Source: Kocuria massiliensis (GTDB taxonomy: Bacteria; Actinomycetota; Actinomycetes; Actinomycetales; Micrococcaceae). From it: DNA of 64,000 bases. A program made the position numbers and the translations under genes. Below, piece after piece: positions 42,013 to 50,099 of the stretch (positions are counted from its first letter, which is position 1; each line of letters opens with the position of its first letter). The stretch covers positions 208,589 through 272,588 of the forward strand of contig NZ_LT835159.1 in the NCBI RefSeq assembly GCF_900169715.1, given 5' to 3'. The notes below the pieces were generated by a model that was not told the origin of the DNA, searched no databases, and saw only the letters and a program-made list of their open reading frames with translations.

Positions 42013-42086
42013 GCGGCGGTGGGGCCCGCCGCAACCAACCTCGCCGACCGGAGTCGTCCGATTCTGGGGCGACAACGGTCCCTACC
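42013..42086 (+). promoter_or_regulatory. Predicted fluoride riboswitch (crcB motif)
   Basis: The segment can adopt the crcB-motif fold: pseudoknot GCGGCG (42013-42018) with CGCCGC (42027-42032); stem P1 GGGGCC (42021-42026) with GGTCCC (42077-42082); an AACC joiner; and stem P3 TCGCC (42041-42045) with GGCGA (42068-42072). The order and the GGTGGGGCCCGCC core resemble the Thermotoga aptamer, and TAC follows P1 as usual. The joiner before the 3' P1 strand is CAAC rather than the usual UGAU, so it is a variant if real. It precedes two fluoride exporter genes, the expected target. Confidence 0.6.
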
Positions 42087-42155
42087 CGAGCGGTTTCGTC
42101 GAATGATGACGACGCCGCCTCCTGGCGTCCCCGCACGCCTGAAAGGTAGGAACGC

Positions 42156-42629
42156 ATGACGAGCGCATCCAGCGCACCACTCGAACACGCCACGCCGCGC
42201 CCGCTGCACCACCGTCCGGGATTCCTCGCCCTGGCCTTTCTGGGTGGTGCACTCGGCACAGGTTTCCGATATGCCATGACCCTCGCCATTCCTGGGGCAG
42301 GGCAGGGGCTTGGCATCACCCTGACCATCAATCTGGTGGGTTCACTTATCCTGGGCTTTTTTCTCGAGGCGCTGTCTCGTCGAGGATCGGACAGCGGACG
42401 ACGTCGTCAAGCGCGCATCCTTCTGGGTACCGGCCTGTTGGGCGGTTTCACGACGTACAGCACGTTAACGGTGAGCGTTGTTGAACTCATGGGGTCCGGA
42501 CGTGTGGGTGCGGGCATCGGCTACGCGCTCGTCAGCGTTGTGGGGGGACTGATTGTGGCCGGTGTGGGGATGGCGTGTGCCGGTCGATGGGTTCCGTCGA
42601 CGCGCTCCAACGAAGGGGAGGCCCGTTGA
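42156..42629 (+). CDS. fluC: Fluoride ion channel FluC/CrcB, first subunit
   Basis: Small four-helix membrane channel expelling fluoride. About 157 residues; family motifs: LAFLGGALGTGFRYAMT, the Asn-containing TINLVGSLILGFFLEA and GTGLLGGFTTYSTLTVSVVEL. Many Gram-positive bacteria carry two non-identical FluC genes forming an antiparallel heterodimer, and the second gene overlaps this stop. The N-terminus has a ~20-residue polar extension. Downstream of a predicted fluoride riboswitch. Confidence 0.93.
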   Translation: MTSASSAPLEHATPRPLHHRPGFLALAFLGGALGTGFRYAMTLAIPGAGQGLGITLTINLVGSLILGFFLEALSRRGSDSGRRRQARILLGTGLLGGFTTYSTLTVSVVELMGSGRVGAGIGYALVSVVGGLIVAGVGMACAGRWVPSTRSNEGEAR

Positions 42630-43000
42630 GCGGCGTGGTTTTTCTCGCGGTATGCCTCGCAGGAGGGCTCGGCGCGGTATTGCGCATGCTCGTGGACGGC
42701 TGGGTGAAATCCCTCGTGGGTGCCTCTTTGCCGTGGGCGACGGCGGTCATCAACGTGTCCGGGTCTTTGGCCTTGGGACTGGTCACGGGCTTGGCGACGT
42801 CGCATGTTCTAACCCCGGAGGTCCAGGCGGCGGTGGGTACGGGGCTGTTGGGCGGATATACGACGTTTTCCACCGCGAGCGTAGAGGCCTTTCGCCTCGT
42901 GCAGGTCAAGCGCTGGAATGCTTCGCTCGTGTATGCGTTCGGGATGATTCTATTGGGCGTCGTAGCCGCAGGATGCGGCTTGTGGATCGGCACGATGTGA
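42626..43000 (+). CDS. fluC: Fluoride ion channel FluC/CrcB, second subunit
   Basis: 124 residues, paralogue of the preceding gene: CLAGGLGAVLRMLVDGWV, AVINVSGSLALGLVTGLA and GTGLLGGYTTFSTASVEAF. I chose the TTG that overlaps the first gene's stop (TTGA), because GGGGAGG lies five bases upstream; starting at an earlier ATG would overlap the first gene by 55 bases. The pair should be translated together as a heterodimeric channel. Confidence 0.92.
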   Translation: MSGVVFLAVCLAGGLGAVLRMLVDGWVKSLVGASLPWATAVINVSGSLALGLVTGLATSHVLTPEVQAAVGTGLLGGYTTFSTASVEAFRLVQVKRWNASLVYAFGMILLGVVAAGCGLWIGTM

Positions 43001-43078
43001 GCAGGGGGTGGCCTAAGTCGCCCTCACGCACCCCGCGGTGACCTCACCCGAGGGGAACCGTCACACTTGCCGGACTAT

Positions 43079-43999
43079 CTAGGTCATCAGGGCGGCAATC
43101 ACCAGGAGTGCCGGCACGGCTGCCACCGTGGATAGCAAGACGATGTCCCTGGCCAGCGGCACGTTGTGGTTGTAGCGCGAGGCGAAGTTGAAGAGGTTCT
43201 GCGCCGTCGGGAGACCGGCCAGCGCCGTCGCGGCGAAGAGGTCGTGCTGCGGCAGGTCGAAGACGAACCGACCCAGGACGTATGCCGCAACCGGCATGAG
43301 CGCAACCTTGAGGACCACGGCGAGGATCGTCTCGAAGCGTTCCCCGGGGTTCGCGAGCGGTCGGTTACCGCGCAGGGACATGCCAAACGCCACGAGAATC
43401 AGCGGAATTCCCGCGCCACCGAGCAGGCTCAGCGGTTGGTGGATGACGTCCGGAACGCGCACATGGAAGGCATTCAGCACGACGCCGAGGAGCGAACCGA
43501 TGATGATCGGGTTGCGAACGGGCTGGGTCGCGACGGTTCGGAAGGAAAAATAGCCCTTCGAGACGACGTCGAAGATGGCTAGGCACACCGGCGTCGCCAG
43601 AATCAACTGGAAGAGCAAGATAGGTGCGACCTGCGAAGGATCGCCGAAAATATACGTGGCAACCGGCAGGCCCATATTGTTGGCATTCAGCAATGCCGAG
43701 CCGACCGCGCCCACGGTGACTCGACCAACCTTTCGCCGCATCACGAGACCGACGATCACCGAGTAGATCGCCGCCATGGCCACGAAGCTCAACGCCGCCA
43801 CGGGGAGACGTGCGGAAAAAATTACGTGCAGGTCCGCGGATGAGAGGGTGGTGAACATCAGGGCGGGAAGGGCGACAAAGAACGCGAACCGATTCAGCGT
43901 CCATCCGGCACCCTTGCCGAGGATCCCCTGGCGTTCCACCAGGTAACCGATCCCGACGACGATCCCAATGATCGCAAAGCCTTCAAGTACCCCGATCAT
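43079..43999 (-). CDS. AEC-family (auxin efflux carrier-like) transporter
   Basis: About 306 residues, ten helices in two five-helix halves. Family patterns: IIGIVVGIGYLVERQGIL, NRFAFFVALPALMFTTLS, ALLNANNMGLPVATYIFGD and the C-terminal ATALAGLPTAQNLFNFASRY. Bacterial members export or exchange dicarboxylates such as malate. It starts 4 bases after the PAP2-like gene stop, forming an operon with it. Confidence 0.9.
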   Translation of the reverse strand: MIGVLEGFAIIGIVVGIGYLVERQGILGKGAGWTLNRFAFFVALPALMFTTLSSADLHVIFSARLPVAALSFVAMAAIYSVIVGLVMRRKVGRVTVGAVGSALLNANNMGLPVATYIFGDPSQVAPILLFQLILATPVCLAIFDVVSKGYFSFRTVATQPVRNPIIIGSLLGVVLNAFHVRVPDVIHQPLSLLGGAGIPLILVAFGMSLRGNRPLANPGERFETILAVVLKVALMPVAAYVLGRFVFDLPQHDLFAATALAGLPTAQNLFNFASRYNHNVPLARDIVLLSTVAAVPALLVIAALMT

Positions 44000-44003
44000 A
44001 TGG

Positions 44004-44600
44004 TCACCGTCCCGCCACAAACATCAGGTACCCGGCGCCGCACACCGCGCCCACGACAGTTCCTACGACGAGCTCTACGACGGTGTGCTTCTTCAAATAC
44101 CACCGGGACCAGCAGACCGTTCCATGAACGAACAGGGAAGCGACGATCCACCACGGCCCTAGCAACCCCGGCAACACCATTCCGAAGATGGCACTCATGG
44201 CCGCGTGGGCGCTGGCTTTGAGCTTGAAAGTGATCAGCGCAATCAGCAGGACCGTCACCAGCATCACGGTGATGATGCTTTTGGTGGCCGGCGCGCTGGG
44301 GGCGATCAAAAGAATCACGGCACCCACCGCAATGGAAATCAGCGACATCCCATAAAACACATAGCGCTGTTTGCGGTGATAAATGAATCGGTCGCTGACC
44401 TTGCCCGTGTACGCCATATAGAGGGAGAGCCCCCAGGGAATGACGACCACGGCCACGACGCCGACGAGCGCCTGCCACAGCCACCCCGCGCCGGTACTCA
44501 GCGGCACCCCGACGAGCAAAATGATCGCCAGGATGAAAGGGGAAAAGATCTCTGTGCCAGTGAAGGCCGCGGCGCGTTTGAGGTGGTTCACGGCCTCCAC
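44004..44600 (-). CDS. PAP2-like membrane protein
   Basis: 198 residues with about six helices. The spacing of conserved elements matches the PAP2 phosphatidic-acid phosphatase family, but the motifs are altered: PSGH appears as ASAH (KLKASAHAAMSAIFG), and SRx5Hx3D appears as SRWYLKKHTVVE with Glu for Asp. The first motif (Kx6RP) is not obvious. It may be a variant phosphatase or a non-catalytic relative. GTG start with a weak ribosome binding site. Confidence 0.68.
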   Translation of the reverse strand: MEAVNHLKRAAAFTGTEIFSPFILAIILLVGVPLSTGAGWLWQALVGVVAVVVIPWGLSLYMAYTGKVSDRFIYHRKQRYVFYGMSLISIAVGAVILLIAPSAPATKSIITVMLVTVLLIALITFKLKASAHAAMSAIFGMVLPGLLGPWWIVASLFVHGTVCWSRWYLKKHTVVELVVGTVVGAVCGAGYLMFVAGR

Positions 44601-44632
44601 TGTGACACATTCAGCGATCGAACGCTCTTGCG

Positions 44633-46276
44633 TTACAGGTCGCGACCGATCGTGAGGTGAATCAGCGAGGGCCCCTTGGTTCCCATTGCTTCACGAACCG
44701 TCTCACCGAGGGTCTCCATGGTCGCTGAAAAACCGGTGGCGCCGAAGCCCTCAGCGAGCTTGACCCAGTTCGGCTGCTTGAGGTCCACGGCGGTCGGCGC
44801 AATGTTCCGCGCCTCTTCGTTCGCGCGAATTTCACCGTAGCCACCGTTATCCACGCAGATGACCTGGATGTCCAGCTCTTCCTGGACGGCTGTCATGAGC
44901 TCCTGGATGGCGAACATCAGTGCGCCGTCGCCGAGAAGGCACACGACCGGTCGTTCGGGAGCGGCGACCTTCGCCCCCACGGCGGCAGGCAAGCCGTAAC
45001 CGAGGGTTGCGTAGGTGGCCATGTACAGGAGCGAATTGGGCTTCTGGGCGCGGTAGAACGTTGTCGTGCCCATGTAGGTGACCTGCGAGGAGTCGCCGGC
45101 GATGATCGTGTCATCCGGCAGGACTTCCATGATGAGCTCGTTGAGCTCGGCCAACTCCGGCGCGATGGAGCGGCCCTCGTCGTCCAGGCGGTCGAAGATC
45201 GGCTGGAGGTTGCGCTCCTCGCGAGGTGCCTGGCCCTCGGTGGTGACCTTGAGGGCTGCTACGAGCTGAGGAATCACGGCCGCGGAGTTTCCCGGAAGTT
45301 CGAGGTCGGGGGTCATGTTGGTAAGCATCTGGTCGCGCATGATGTCCACGCGAATCACCGGACCATTGGGGTGGATGTCGCCGTCCCAGAGTTCGGCCTC
45401 ACCGATCTTGGAGCCGACGATCAACATGGCGTCGGCTTCGCGGCAGAATTCGTGTGCGGCGGTCAAGCGCAGGTCCGCGCCGAGGGAGAGCCGGTGCTTC
45501 TCGGGGATCGCGCCCTTACCGTTGACCGATGTGATCACCGGCGCTTCGAGCATTTCGGCCAATTCGAGCAAGGACTCGCCGGCTGCCAGCGAGCCGCCAC
45601 CCGCCACGATGAGGGGCTTCTTGGCGTCGGCGAGCATGCGGGCCGCGCGGGCGACGTCGTCCACCGGGGCGGGTTGGGGAGAACCGAGGGGGCGCGCCTG
45701 AAGATCGGCCTCGGTGAATTCGGCTTGCTCCTCGAGGACATCCAGCGGCACCTCAATGTGCACCGGACGCGGGCGGGAGTGCTTGAACGAGACGAACGCG
45801 TTATGGATCATCTCCACGGCCTCGAGGGCAGAGTTAACGCGGCGAGAGGTTCCGACGATTGCACCGACCGCGCCCGTGGGGTTCTTGGTCTCATGCAGGG
45901 CACCGATGTCGCGGAACTCCTGACCGCGGGGGCGGCCCGGGGAGAGGATGATCATCGGTCGGGACTCGGCATATGCTGTGGCCGCGCCGGACAGCGAGTT
46001 GAGCAGGCCGGGGCCGGAGGTGGTGATGACGACGCCGGGCAAGCCGGTGGTCAGCGACCAACCATCCGCGCCGTAAGAGGCGCCTTGTTCGTGGCGGGTG
46101 GTCACGGGCTTGATCTGAAGTTCGTCGAGGTGGCGATAGAACTCGAGGTTATGTGTGCCGGGGATGCCGAAGACGGTGTCGATGCCGTAGTTACGGAGGG
46201 TCGCCAGAATGGCGTATCCGGCGTTATGGCGGGGCTCGGTTTGGGTGATCGCATCGTGCGTGGACTGCTCGCTCAT
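44633..46276 (-). CDS. Thiamine-diphosphate-dependent enzyme, acetolactate synthase-like (AruI-type candidate)
   Basis: 547 residues of the three-domain ThDP family. The N-terminal Pyr domain has the catalytic Glu in TRHEQGASYGADG; the central domain LLELAEMLEAPVITSVNGKGAIPEKH; the C-terminal PP domain binds Mg-ThDP through GDGALMFAIQELM ... DNGGYGEI. No regulatory subunit (ilvN) is adjacent, so it is not the biosynthetic acetolactate synthase. Its opening GYAILATLRNYGIDTVFGIPGTHNLEFYRHL resembles 5-guanidino-2-oxopentanoate decarboxylases (AruI) as I recall them, fitting the ureohydrolase and aminotransferase downstream in the window. Strong GAGGAGGA ribosome binding site. Confidence 0.85.
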   Translation of the reverse strand: MSEQSTHDAITQTEPRHNAGYAILATLRNYGIDTVFGIPGTHNLEFYRHLDELQIKPVTTRHEQGASYGADGWSLTTGLPGVVITTSGPGLLNSLSGAATAYAESRPMIILSPGRPRGQEFRDIGALHETKNPTGAVGAIVGTSRRVNSALEAVEMIHNAFVSFKHSRPRPVHIEVPLDVLEEQAEFTEADLQARPLGSPQPAPVDDVARAARMLADAKKPLIVAGGGSLAAGESLLELAEMLEAPVITSVNGKGAIPEKHRLSLGADLRLTAAHEFCREADAMLIVGSKIGEAELWDGDIHPNGPVIRVDIMRDQMLTNMTPDLELPGNSAAVIPQLVAALKVTTEGQAPREERNLQPIFDRLDDEGRSIAPELAELNELIMEVLPDDTIIAGDSSQVTYMGTTTFYRAQKPNSLLYMATYATLGYGLPAAVGAKVAAPERPVVCLLGDGALMFAIQELMTAVQEELDIQVICVDNGGYGEIRANEEARNIAPTAVDLKQPNWVKLAEGFGATGFSATMETLGETVREAMGTKGPSLIHLTIGRDL

Positions 46277-46404
46277 GAGATTCCTCCTCGCCGCGGCGCT
46301 GCGGCTGATGGTCGTGACGGCCGTGTGTTCGGTGGGTCGTGTCCCGTGTGGGAGCCTATCGCGACGCGCGAGACCCTACCCGGAGTATCCGGGTGTGAAA
46401 CCAG

Positions 46405-46416
46405 ATTATACGTATA
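46405..46416 (-). promoter_or_regulatory. -10 element and palindrome upstream of the ThDP enzyme
   Basis: Read on the minus strand, TATAAT is a perfect -10 hexamer overlapping a 10-bp palindrome TATACGTATA (46407-46416). This would give a leader of about 120 bases before the ThDP-enzyme ATG. The -35 is weak, which suggests an activator or regulated promoter. Confidence 0.4.
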
Positions 46417-46511
46417 TGCAACTCGGAGGGGACGGGATCGGAGGATTTTTTGGATCGGCAACTTAAATGTCCCTGATGACTTTGTGGCTCTGACTACGAC
46501 AGACTGACAGT

Positions 46512-46877
46512 ATGGAAAATCCCCATCAGTCACCGCAACAGCCGTACAACCCCCAGCAGCACTACTCTCCGGCGCAGCCCCAGCAGTCGTACGCCCCCCA
46601 ACCCGTGAATTACCTACAGGCCCCCGCGGAACCCAAGGGGATGTCGGTCGCTTCCATGGTGATCGGCCTGGTCAATATCTTTATGGGGTGGACGGTGATT
46701 CTTCCGATCATCGGCCTCATCCTTGGACTCGTGGGCCTCCGAAAAGAGCCAGCCGGACGAGGCATGGCGATTACCGGCGTTATTCTTTCCGGCCTGATTG
46801 TTCTGGGTTGGGTAGTGATCTTCCTCTTCCTCTTTGGAATTATCGGGGGAGCAGCCGTGTCCGGCACTCAAACCTAG
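46512..46877 (+). CDS. DUF4190-type membrane protein with Pro/Gln-rich N-terminus
   Basis: 121 residues: a disordered N-terminal ~40 residues rich in Pro, Gln and Tyr, then two helices with the glycine-rich DUF4190 pattern (SVASMVIGLVNIF, IIGLILGLVGLRKEPAGRGMAITGVILSGL). Function unknown. No clear ribosome binding site precedes the ATG. It is followed by a hairpin terminator. Confidence 0.8.
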   Translation: MENPHQSPQQPYNPQQHYSPAQPQQSYAPQPVNYLQAPAEPKGMSVASMVIGLVNIFMGWTVILPIIGLILGLVGLRKEPAGRGMAITGVILSGLIVLGWVVIFLFLFGIIGGAAVSGTQT

Positions 46878-46905
46878 ACGTATTCGCTCCGTGAAATATC
46901 GAACC

Positions 46906-46938
46906 CTGGCCCTTCATCGAGAAGGGCCAGAGCTTTTT
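46906..46938 (+). terminator. Rho-independent terminator after the DUF4190 gene
   Basis: A 10-bp stem CTGGCCCTTC / GAAGGGCCAG with a five-base loop and a T-run (TTTTT), between the DUF4190 gene and the convergent symporter gene. Confidence 0.85.
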
Positions 46939-46958
46939 GTGAGGAGGCGCGACCCTGC

Positions 46959-48404
46959 CTACGTGCGCGAGCCGTCCAGCCGCCTCCGCCACTCGGCGAA
47001 CACCTCGGCATCCGTGCGCGGCGTCGCGAGCGACACCACCAGGTAGACCACCAGCGAGGTGGCCAGGCCGATATAGATCGGCTGATTGGCGTCCACACCG
47101 AAGAAAATCATCGAAACGAGAACACTCACGGCGCCCACCAGCATCGAGCTGGCGGCACCAGCCCCGGTGCCGCGTTTGAAGAACAGGCCACCCAGAATGG
47201 CCACCAGGAGACCACCGACCAAGATGTCGTACGCGATGGTCAGGGCCGTGACGACGCTCGGTACGAGCATGGCCAGAATCGTGGCGATGATGCCGATTCC
47301 CAGTACATACCAACGGTCGCCCGAAATGCTTTCGGAATCCTCGGAGCTCTGGGGGAGCGTGGCGGCGTCCTTCTTCCGGAACACCTGTGCGATGAGGGGG
47401 ACGACGTCGACGCGGGCCACGGTTGCCGAGGCGATCAGTGCGCCCGAAGCCGTGGACATCATCGCCGCAACACCCGCAGCGAGCACGATGCCGCCGAGAC
47501 CCGCGGGCAGGAAGTCCTGCGCCAGTGCCGCGAAGGCTTCATCGGAAGTTTCGAGGTGGGGTAGGACCACGGCGGCGGCCATGCCGATCACTGCGCCGGC
47601 GATGCCGTAGAGCAGCGTGTAGACGCCGGCAGCGAAGCCGCCCCAACGGGCCACGCGTGGCGTTCGCGAGGTAAAGACTCGCTGCCAAATGTCCTGGCCC
47701 ACCAGGAGTCCCAGCGTGTAGACCACGAACATCGTGATGATGGAGTCCGCGCCCATGGAGCCAAGGTCGAAGAATTCGGCACCGAGGCGCTCGTGAAGCC
47801 CGGACCACCCGCCAGCCGAGTGTAGGGAGAACGGCAGGAGCAGGAAGAACATCCCGACCGTCATGATGAGGAATTGCAATAGGTCGGTCAGGGTGATGGA
47901 CCACATGCCGCCAAAGATCGAATAACCGATCACCACCACAGAGCCGAGCAGAATGCCCCACGGGCGGTCTAGGTCGAACAGGACCTTGAAGATCGAGGCG
48001 TAAGCCGAGGTGGAGGTGACCGCGAGCATCACCGTGTATCCCAGCATCACGATGGATGATGCCTTGATGGCCCGACCACCGTAGCGAAGTCCCAGCATCT
48101 GCGAGACGGTGTACACCCCGAGCCGCTGGAGCCTGCCCGCGAAGGCAAGGGAAAGCACCATCACGCCGACCGCGATGGCGGCGACCATCCACATTCCAGA
48201 GATGCCGTAGGTGTATCCGAGCCCGACGCCGCCGATGGTGGCCGCGCCACCCAGCACCACGGCCGACATCGTTCCGGTGAAGAAGACGTACCCCAAGCGA
48301 CGTCCGGCCACGCGGTAGTCTTCGGTGCTTTTGGCTTTGCGTTTTCCGTACCAACCGATGAGGACCATGGCAAGGAGGTAGACCAGGATCATCAAGAGGT
48401 TCAC
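46959..48404 (-). CDS. Sodium:solute symporter (SSS family)
   Basis: 481 residues with about 13 helices. SSS features: STEDYRVAGRRLGYVFFTGTMSAVVLGGAATIG near the N-terminus, YGISGMWMVAAIAVGVMVLSL, LTDLLQFLIMTVGMFF, QDIWQRVFTSRTPRVARWGG and AAMMSTASGALIASATVARV. It takes up a small organic solute with Na+. It is divergent from an XRE-cupin regulator, which very likely controls it. The substrate may be a polyamine, arginine-related compound or carboxylate; not shown by sequence. GTG start. Confidence 0.93.
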   Translation of the reverse strand: MNLLMILVYLLAMVLIGWYGKRKAKSTEDYRVAGRRLGYVFFTGTMSAVVLGGAATIGGVGLGYTYGISGMWMVAAIAVGVMVLSLAFAGRLQRLGVYTVSQMLGLRYGGRAIKASSIVMLGYTVMLAVTSTSAYASIFKVLFDLDRPWGILLGSVVVIGYSIFGGMWSITLTDLLQFLIMTVGMFFLLLPFSLHSAGGWSGLHERLGAEFFDLGSMGADSIITMFVVYTLGLLVGQDIWQRVFTSRTPRVARWGGFAAGVYTLLYGIAGAVIGMAAAVVLPHLETSDEAFAALAQDFLPAGLGGIVLAAGVAAMMSTASGALIASATVARVDVVPLIAQVFRKKDAATLPQSSEDSESISGDRWYVLGIGIIATILAMLVPSVVTALTIAYDILVGGLLVAILGGLFFKRGTGAGAASSMLVGAVSVLVSMIFFGVDANQPIYIGLATSLVVYLVVSLATPRTDAEVFAEWRRRLDGSRT

Positions 48405-48488
48405 TGCAGGTCCTATCGGAGATGTGATGGGGAGCTCAGGTGACTCTATCGGTACGATGCAAGAAGTCCAAGAGAAAGGTTTCGAGCG

Positions 48489-49055
48489 GTGAAGGCATTG
48501 CCCGTCCAGCAGCCGGATCGGTCCCCTGAGATCGGCTCCCGGTTAAGGAACCATCGATTGCGTCAGCACATGACCATCGAGAAACTCGCCGCAGCCACCG
48601 ATCTGACGAAGGGGTTCATCAGTCGCGTCGAGCGCGACCAAACCTCGCCCTCGGTGACCTCGCTGGTCAAAATCTGCCGCGCGCTACGCGTGGACATCGG
48701 GGCCCTCTTCAAGGAACCCGATACCCAGGTGATCCGGCTCGACGACGCCCCCGAGGTGGATCTGGGCGGAGCGGGTATCCACGAGCGGCTAGTTTCCGGG
48801 GTGAACCTGGAAAAGGTTCAGGTGATCCGGGCGACCGTGGAACCTGGCGGGTCCGGTGAAGAAGCCCTCTATACGGTCGACTGTGAAACCGAAGTCTTGC
48901 ATGTGATCTCGGGAGAATTTTTGTTGCGCACCAGCGCCGGAGAATTCGCCCTCGAGGCCGGAGACTCGATTACCTTGAGTGGCCAAGAACCGCATTCTTG
49001 GCGTAATACAGGAGACGAGACGGCGGAAATTCTTTGGGTGCTCGTTAACGCATAG
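48489..49055 (+). CDS. XRE-family regulator with cupin sensor domain
   Basis: 188 residues: an N-terminal lambda-repressor-type HTH (IGSRLRNHRLRQHMTIEKLAAATDLTKGFISRVERDQTSPSVTSLVKICRAL) and a C-terminal cupin (VLHVISGEFLLRTSAGEFALEAGDSITLSGQEPHSWRNTGDE). This PuuR-like architecture often controls polyamine, amino-acid or related catabolism. It is divergent from the SSS symporter (84-bp gap) and the intergenic region has short dyads such as ATCG-GTA-CGAT. GTG start with AAAGG. Confidence 0.92.
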   Translation: MKALPVQQPDRSPEIGSRLRNHRLRQHMTIEKLAAATDLTKGFISRVERDQTSPSVTSLVKICRALRVDIGALFKEPDTQVIRLDDAPEVDLGGAGIHERLVSGVNLEKVQVIRATVEPGGSGEEALYTVDCETEVLHVISGEFLLRTSAGEFALEAGDSITLSGQEPHSWRNTGDETAEILWVLVNA

Positions 49056-49148
49056 TCAAGGGCGGTTGAAGCCTCTTTACATAGGCTGAATCATCCTTAG
49101 AATTGAAATACTTCCCTCGCACCGTTCGATCACCACAAAAGGTTTCCC

Positions 49149-49934
49149 ATGAAAGTAGTAATACTGGGGGCCACCGGCCAGATGGGGCGGTTGCTGACCC
49201 GAAAATTTCTGGACGAGGGCCATGATGTCGTCTCGGTCAGTCGCCGAGCTGCGCCCGAAGGATGGATGGGGGACCGTCTACGCCATCTCGCATTGGACCT
49301 GACGTCCATACCCTTCCCCGAACGCGCGGCCCGGTGGGCCGATGCCATCATCGACGTCACCGATAGCCGGAAGAAGCCGGCTCTATTTCAGCGAATCGCT
49401 CACAGCGTCGCGGTCACGGTGGGGGCCATGCCGCCCGAAAGTCAGCCGGCCGTCTATTGCCTCGGCATCGTCCGTCAAGACAAAACCTCGTACGGCTACT
49501 ACTCCGGTAAAGCGAATCAGGATCGGATATATCGATCGGCCTTGAGTCGATACAGCCTCATTTCGGCCACGCAGTTCACGAGCTTCGTCGAAGAGATTTT
49601 TGCCGTCACCTCGAAGTTCGGATTCGTCTTAGCGCCGCGCGGTATCCGCTGGCAGCTCCTGAACCCCGAAGACCTGGCCTCCGAGATGGTGGCCGTGATT
49701 TCGGAGGGGAAGGTGGGTGACCTGACCGCATCGGGCCCGGAGATCCTCACCTCACAAGAGGCCGCCACCCGGTTTGGAAAACTGCGCGGTCGGTCCTATA
49801 TGACGGTGGGTGCGCCGGTCCCGGGAGCGCTCGGAAAGTTTCTCCGTTCGGGATTCAACATCGTGGAGAACGCCGACATCGTGGGGCATCGCAGCTACGG
49901 CGAACTCGGTCGAGGCACCGGGTGGGGGTTGTAG
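49149..49934 (+). CDS. NmrA/SDR-type NAD(P)-binding protein
   Basis: 261 residues. The N-terminus has the extended SDR glycine motif VVILGATGQMGRLLTRKFLDEGHDVVSVSRR, followed by a YGYYSGKANQD segment and a C-terminal region for a substrate pocket. Such atypical SDRs sense redox or act on unknown substrates. It stands alone; ATG start with GGTTTCCC-like spacing and no strong ribosome binding site. Confidence 0.78.
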   Translation: MKVVILGATGQMGRLLTRKFLDEGHDVVSVSRRAAPEGWMGDRLRHLALDLTSIPFPERAARWADAIIDVTDSRKKPALFQRIAHSVAVTVGAMPPESQPAVYCLGIVRQDKTSYGYYSGKANQDRIYRSALSRYSLISATQFTSFVEEIFAVTSKFGFVLAPRGIRWQLLNPEDLASEMVAVISEGKVGDLTASGPEILTSQEAATRFGKLRGRSYMTVGAPVPGALGKFLRSGFNIVENADIVGHRSYGELGRGTGWGL

Positions 49935-50049
49935 GAGGGCAGCCTTTCGCGACACGACGACGCCGTCTCAGGAGTGAAAGGCAGGGCGAAAGCCCGTCAT
50001 CTCGACCCTCTGGTTGAAGATCTTCCGGTACGGCCCTTCGGAATACGTG

Positions 50050-50083
50050 GCGCGCCGGTTCGCTGTGACGCGAACCGGCGCGC
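50050..50083. terminator. Strong hairpin between the SDR and protease genes
   Basis: A perfect 14-bp stem GCGCGCCGGTTCGC / GCGAACCGGCGCGC with a six-base loop, between two convergent genes (16 bases after the protease stop). No T-run follows on either side, so it may be a bidirectional or Rho-assisted terminator, or an mRNA 3'-end stabiliser. Confidence 0.55.
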
Positions 50084-50099
50084 AGTGAATTTGAGGGGT

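Noticed and set aside
43001..43078. Possible hairpin terminator between fluC and the AEC gene
   Set aside because: Only a five-base stem (GTGAC/GTCAC) with a long loop and no T-run.
44847..44855. TTATCCACG, a possible additional DnaA box
   Set aside because: A single one-mismatch site inside the ThDP-enzyme coding sequence, with no neighbours; expected by chance.
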